Shown here in pieces: positions 4,262 to 7,863 of a DNA stretch of 7,863 nucleotides. The notes beneath the pieces are model-generated. The model saw nothing but the letters and a program-made list of their open reading frames with translations, had not been told where the DNA came from and made no database searches. The stretch comes from Lachnospiraceae bacterium UBA3386 (lineage in GTDB: Bacteria > Bacillota > Clostridia > Lachnospirales > Lachnospiraceae), in NCBI GenBank assembly GCA_002358875.1, contig DEPS01000139.1, positions 1 to 7,863 on the forward strand, written 5' to 3'. How positions within the stretch are numbered: position 1 is the first letter of the stretch; every line of letters starts with the position of its first letter. The translations under genes were made by a program, and so were the position numbers.

Positions 4262-6724
4262 TTGATAGTATTTGAAAATATTGAGAATTGCATACGTCTG
4301 TTTGCTACGATCCTGGGACTGCTGAGCTGCCTTTTTAAATATATCAGGGTTCCCAGACGGAGCTATCTGTTTCTTATCATATTTTTCCTGTGCAGTTTTT
4401 CGAGCGAATATTACTGGACGATCTATACCCTGGTCATGCATGCCAGCCCTGATGTATCGGAATTACTGGCTTACAGCGGGTGGAACATCGGTTATGTTTT
4501 TCTTTCTCTCGCTGTATATCAAATGCTGCATAAAGAGGCGAGGAGGTATTTTCATCCGGTTATCCTCCTGCCGGTTGTGACGAACCTGCCTCAGTTTCTG
4601 TTGTATGTTCAGTTTGGAGGGATAATCAACAATCTTTTTCAGGTCGGAATGTCGACTGCTGTAATGGTCCTCTGCATGAAGGGGATCGTTTATTATCTGA
4701 AAAACAAAAAGAAGGGCGCAAGAGTCCCGTATCTGTCCGTACTTGTTTTTTTGTTTATGCTGACGGGATACGGAATGTGGACTTCTTCATGTTTTTACTG
4801 GAAAAGCGACTTTCTGAATCCCTATCTTTACTTCGCGGTTCTGGGAGCTCTTATTATGCCTTCTTTTTCATGGGGGGCGGAGAAAGACTATGGGGCAGGG
4901 AGCCCTGATGATACCGGAACAGGCTGGGCCGAAGTCAGATTTCAGACACTGTTTCAGGCAGTCGTGGTTTTTGTGATCTCCGGGGCATGTGCGGGCGGCT
5001 ATTTTATAGCCCACAGGATCAGGCAGACCATGCCGGAAATAGCTGCCGGCGGAAATGCATCCGACAGTATCATCAGAATGCTCTTTGGCATAACGATTGT
5101 TTTGATCCTGTTTATTCTGCTGCTTCTGTATGAGATAAACCTCCATTATCATACTGCAAAAAAGAAAGAGCAGGAGATGGATGAGAGAAAACGCAGCAGA
5201 TATAATTTCATTTTTACCATTGCGATAACGCTGGCGCTTATGGTTTTCGACGTGCTTTTTAATACAAGGATCGTCTATAATGCCTCTGTTGCGGGAAGCT
5301 ATGAGGACGGTAAAGATGTTGTCATATCGACTGCCGCAGAACTTGAAAATTATCTGGTCATGGCAGAGTCGACCCTGAGGGTCGTAGCCGATACCATAGA
5401 CATAATGGTGAGGAAGGGCTATTCATCACAGGATATCCTGCAGTATCTGACTGACCAGACAAAAAAGCAGTCAGAGCAGTTTGATGATAATTTTACGGGA
5501 TTATATGCATATATTGACGGAGAATATATGGACGGATCCGGCTGGGTGCCTCCTCAAGGCTATGATCCAGTGTCAAGGGACTGGTACAGGGCTGCAGTTG
5601 AAGCGGGCGGGGAGGTCGTCATCGTGTCTCCCTGCGTGGATGCAAAGACAGGGTCTGCAGTAGTCACAATCACAAAAAGTGTCTCAACAGGGAAGGAAAA
5701 TTCCGATTCATCCATTCATAATGTGGTCAGTCTGGATGTCCTGGTCAATCATATCCAGAAGGTTACGGAGCAGGTCAATATTACCGGAAAAGGATTTGGG
5801 ATGGTGGTCAATAAGGAGGGATTTATCGTTGCCCATAAGGAACGGGAGCTGGTCGGCCAAAATATCTCGGACATATACGGACGCAGGATCCTTGACAGTA
5901 TCGTTAATGCCAGGGAGAGAAGATTTAAAGAAGTTTTAAATGATGAGACGTGTACGCTTTTTGTTTATCCGATCATGGAACAGTGGAATGCCGTAACCGT
6001 CATAACCAATAATGAGCTGTTTGAAAAAGTTCATTCACAGCTCACTGTAGATATCCTTGTATCTCTGATGACCTTCTGGCTGATCATGTTTTTCTATTAT
6101 TTCGGTTATAAAAATGAGCAGAATAACAGTAGAAGAATTGAAGAATTGAATATGCAGGTGGTCGGTGCGCTGGCCGAGGCTATTGACGCCAAGGATACTT
6201 ATACAAACGGTCATTCATCGAGAGTGGCCAAATATTCCAGGATGATCGCTGCCCGTTCCGGTTATTCGGAGTCCGAGCAGAACGAGATATACATGATGGG
6301 CCTTCTGCATGATGTCGGCAAGATCGGAGTACCTGACGAGGTGATCAATAAACCGTCCAGGCTTACAGATGAAGAGTATGAGATTATCAAGAAACATCCT
6401 GAGGTCGGGGGCAGGATACTGGGAAGTATAAAGGAAAGACCCGGGCTTGCAACGGGTGCAAGATGGCATCATGAGCGGTACGGAGGCGGAGGCTACCCGG
6501 ATGGCATAGCCGGCGAAGAGATTCCTGAAGCGGCAAGGATCATTGCGGTGGCGGACGCCTATGACGCCATGACGAGCAGAAGAAGCTATCGGGATGTGAT
6601 GCCCCAGAAAAAGGCCCGGGCAGAGATCGAGAAGGGAATCGGCACACAGTTCGATCCCCGGTTTGCAAAAGAGATGATCCGCCTGATCGATGAGGATACT
6701 GACTATTCCATGAGGGAAAAATAG
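4262..6724 (+). CDS. Membrane sensor with dCache and HD-GYP domains (cyclic-di-GMP phosphodiesterase)
   Basis: An 820-residue protein that starts at TTG behind AGGAAAGG. Seven hydrophobic helices fill residues 10-205 (about 10-28, 34-58, 68-90, 96-116, 122-146, 155-177, 187-203), resembling the 7TM input region of some histidine kinases. Two more follow (227-250, 269-292), then a charged loop (298-313), TM10 (314-335), an extracytoplasmic double-Cache domain (about 340-590), TM11 (594-616), a short coiled linker and HD-GYP (about 633-810). Positively charged loops (26-35, 90-96, 146-154, 298-313) alternate as expected for N-terminus out, Cache outside and HD-GYP inside. HD-GYP motifs are complete: LLHDVGKIGVPD (681-692), KHPEVGG (711-717), HHERYGGGGYPDG (736-748) and VADAYDAMTS (763-772). 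Active c-di-GMP hydrolysis is therefore likely. The Cache domain has YDPVSRDWY (434-442), part of the amino-acid-binding motif. The stop overlaps the next gene's GTG. Its ligand and target process are unknown. Confidence 0.93.
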   Translation: MIVFENIENCIRLFATILGLLSCLFKYIRVPRRSYLFLIIFFLCSFSSEYYWTIYTLVMHASPDVSELLAYSGWNIGYVFLSLAVYQMLHKEARRYFHPVILLPVVTNLPQFLLYVQFGGIINNLFQVGMSTAVMVLCMKGIVYYLKNKKKGARVPYLSVLVFLFMLTGYGMWTSSCFYWKSDFLNPYLYFAVLGALIMPSFSWGAEKDYGAGSPDDTGTGWAEVRFQTLFQAVVVFVISGACAGGYFIAHRIRQTMPEIAAGGNASDSIIRMLFGITIVLILFILLLLYEINLHYHTAKKKEQEMDERKRSRYNFIFTIAITLALMVFDVLFNTRIVYNASVAGSYEDGKDVVISTAAELENYLVMAESTLRVVADTIDIMVRKGYSSQDILQYLTDQTKKQSEQFDDNFTGLYAYIDGEYMDGSGWVPPQGYDPVSRDWYRAAVEAGGEVVIVSPCVDAKTGSAVVTITKSVSTGKENSDSSIHNVVSLDVLVNHIQKVTEQVNITGKGFGMVVNKEGFIVAHKERELVGQNISDIYGRRILDSIVNARERRFKEVLNDETCTLFVYPIMEQWNAVTVITNNELFEKVHSQLTVDILVSLMTFWLIMFFYYFGYKNEQNNSRRIEELNMQVVGALAEAIDAKDTYTNGHSSRVAKYSRMIAARSGYSESEQNEIYMMGLLHDVGKIGVPDEVINKPSRLTDEEYEIIKKHPEVGGRILGSIKERPGLATGARWHHERYGGGGYPDGIAGEEIPEAARIIAVADAYDAMTSRRSYRDVMPQKKARAEIEKGIGTQFDPRFAKEMIRLIDEDTDYSMREK
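6712..6716 (+). promoter_or_regulatory. Ribosome site for the coupled GTG start at 6724
   Basis: GAGGG lies 7 nt before GTG 6724, inside the last codons of the HD-GYP gene. A second site, GAGAGGG at 6730-6736, lies 8 nt before ATG 6745, so either start is possible. The stop and start share a base (TAGTG), which favours coupling if GTG is used. Confidence 0.5.
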
Positions 6725-7332
6725 TGAAAGAGAGGGATTATGGCATGGGGTTTACGACTGAAGAAAAAGGCAGGCTGATCATTTCGGATATCGTGAAGGA
6801 AGAGGGCTGTGATCCGGGCCGGATTTTCCGGAATATGGCAAAGAAGGAATACATTAGTATTCACGGTCCGGAGCATCATATTCTTGACGGGGCCTGTATC
6901 CTGACGGCTTTTCGCAATGCCGGCGGCATGATCGATCTGGATGAAAGTCTTAAAAAGCTGTTTCAGGAGGGTATGCGGATGCCCGGAGCCATGTGCGGGC
7001 TTTGGGGTGTCTGCGGAGCGGTCACTTCTGTCGGAGCAGCCCTCGCTATCATCGACGGGACTGGCCCGCTTTCGGAGGACGGGACCTGGGGGGACCACAT
7101 GCGATTTACTTCTGAAGCGATCCGCGCGCTGGGAGAGGTGAACGGGCCCAGATGCTGCAAACGTGACGCCGGGATAGCTTTTAAGTACGGCGTTGATTAT
7201 ATTAACAGCCATTATGGACTTAAACTGGAATATGAGCAGGTTTCCTGTGAGTTTTCGGAAAGGAACAGGCAGTGCATCAGGGAGAGATGTCCATTTTACG
7301 GGGGATTAGATAAGGATGGTCGTCAAGGTTGA
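6724..7332 (+). CDS. DUF5714-like Cys-rich protein of unknown function
   Basis: A 202-residue soluble protein, no signal peptide. From memory of the family its pattern matches DUF5714: HGPEHHILDGACILTAFRNA (47-66), MPGAMCGLWGVCGAV (86-100) and GPRCCKRD (141-148). Nine cysteines are present (29, 58, 91, 97, 144, 145, 175, 184, 189). The conserved-looking CxxxxxCG and adjacent CC pairs, with the tail C-x8-C-x4-C, suggest a metal or Fe-S cluster, or redox cysteines. CGAVTS also recalls the C_GCAxxG_C_C redox family. No catalytic role is established and none is claimed. The start is GTG 6724, overlapping the upstream stop, or ATG 6745 (residue 8), which has an equally good ribosome site. It overlaps ogg by 17 nt, so the three genes probably form one operon. 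Confidence 0.8.
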   Translation: MKERDYGMGFTTEEKGRLIISDIVKEEGCDPGRIFRNMAKKEYISIHGPEHHILDGACILTAFRNAGGMIDLDESLKKLFQEGMRMPGAMCGLWGVCGAVTSVGAALAIIDGTGPLSEDGTWGDHMRFTSEAIRALGEVNGPRCCKRDAGIAFKYGVDYINSHYGLKLEYEQVSCEFSERNRQCIRERCPFYGGLDKDGRQG

Positions 7333-7863
7333 AGATGATCTGGATCTGGAAAAAATCTCGGAAAGCGGCCAGTGTTTTCGCTGGACAAGGGAAGAGGAAA
7401 ACAGCGGTCTTACCTACCGCATCATCGCGGGAAAGAACTGTCTCTATATAACGTCTCTGGGCCGCGGCTGTTATGAGCTCGACTGCACAGAGGATGAGTA
7501 CAGGGACTTCTGGCGGGATTATTTTGATCTGGAGGAAAATTACCGGAGCATCCGGGAGAGGATCGATCCCGATCAGGATCACTTTCTGTGGGAAGCGGCA
7601 GAGTCCGAAAAAGGGATCCGGATCCTGCGCCAGGATCCCTGGGAGATGCTGATCACATTTATCATTTCCCAGAACAGGAACATTCCGGCTATACGCCGCT
7701 CTGTGGAGCTGCTTTCTAAAGCCTGCGGTCAAAAGAAAACAGATTCGAAAGGCCGGACATATTATGCATTTCCCGAACCTATGGCGGTAGAAGCCCTGAT
7801 GGAAAAAGATCTGGCAGACTGCAGGCTGGGCTATCGGTGCAAGTATGTGCATGCGGCTGCGGA
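7316..7863 (+). CDS. ogg: 8-oxoguanine DNA glycosylase, N-terminal part (runs off window)
   Basis: The visible 182 residues belong to the Ogg1-type HhH-GPD base-excision glycosylases, which remove oxidised guanine from DNA. The OGG_N beta domain has SGQCFRW (17-23) and DYFDLEENY (68-76). The glycosylase domain begins with ILRQDPWEMLITFI (103-116), SQNRNIPAI (118-126) and LGYRCKYVHAAA (171-182), which aligns with human OGG1 around residues 200-211. The catalytic Lys in the HhH hairpin and the Asp that follows lie past the window end, so activity cannot be judged. The ATG is inside the preceding gene (17-nt overlap), after GGGGG at about 7301-7305. The N-terminus VKVEDDLDLEKISESGQCF fits the family start. 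Human Arg154 corresponds to Ala125 here, while Arg204 is kept as Arg174. Confidence 0.87.
   Translation, partial: MVVKVEDDLDLEKISESGQCFRWTREEENSGLTYRIIAGKNCLYITSLGRGCYELDCTEDEYRDFWRDYFDLEENYRSIRERIDPDQDHFLWEAAESEKGIRILRQDPWEMLITFIISQNRNIPAIRRSVELLSKACGQKKTDSKGRTYYAFPEPMAVEALMEKDLADCRLGYRCKYVHAAA

Overview
The window looks like a chromosomal segment of a mid-GC Firmicute, most likely a Lachnospiraceae-type clostridium. This rests on a Lys-rich Ig-like surface protein, the comM-dprA pair, a membrane Cache/HD-GYP protein, a DUF5714-type protein, a clostridial-style Ogg, and strong GGAGG-type ribosome sites. It is an inference from gene content and style; no database was searched. All convincing genes are on the + strand.

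Layout. (1) 1-588: the 3' end of a secreted or surface protein with Lys/Thr/Val-rich beta-strand repeats, followed by a strong intrinsic terminator (754-800). (2) 851-2542: a near-consensus sigma-A promoter (TTGACA-N17-GATAAT), a leader of about 110 nt, and a complete ComM/YifB-family Mg-chelatase-like AAA+ ATPase. (3) 2603-3964: DprA, complete, with an unusually long linker before its C-terminal winged helix. ComM and DprA both act on incoming single-stranded DNA during natural transformation or recombination, so this is a DNA-processing pair. (4) 3985-4241: a 257-bp non-coding element bounded by perfect 19-bp inverted repeats and containing two further long hairpins. It resembles a MITE or structured-RNA element and lies between dprA and the ribosome binding site of the next gene. 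(5) 4262-6724: a large membrane protein with about 11 TM helices, an extracytoplasmic dCache sensor domain and an intact HD-GYP cyclic-di-GMP phosphodiesterase domain. It starts at TTG. (6) 6724-7332: a Cys-rich DUF5714-like protein whose GTG overlaps the upstream stop by one base. (7) 7316-end: the N-terminal two thirds of an 8-oxoguanine DNA glycosylase, overlapping the previous gene by 17 nt and cut by the window edge.

How it fits together. The window has two transcriptional blocks: promoter-comM-dprA, and HD-GYP-DUF5714-ogg, which are tightly coupled. The inverted-repeat element separates them and may supply the promoter, leader or terminator at the junction. The most unusual items are this element and the sensor architecture of the HD-GYP protein, whose Cache domain carries most of the known amino-acid-binding motif. 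I did not find a defence system, CRISPR array, tRNA or rRNA, or an intact transposase.
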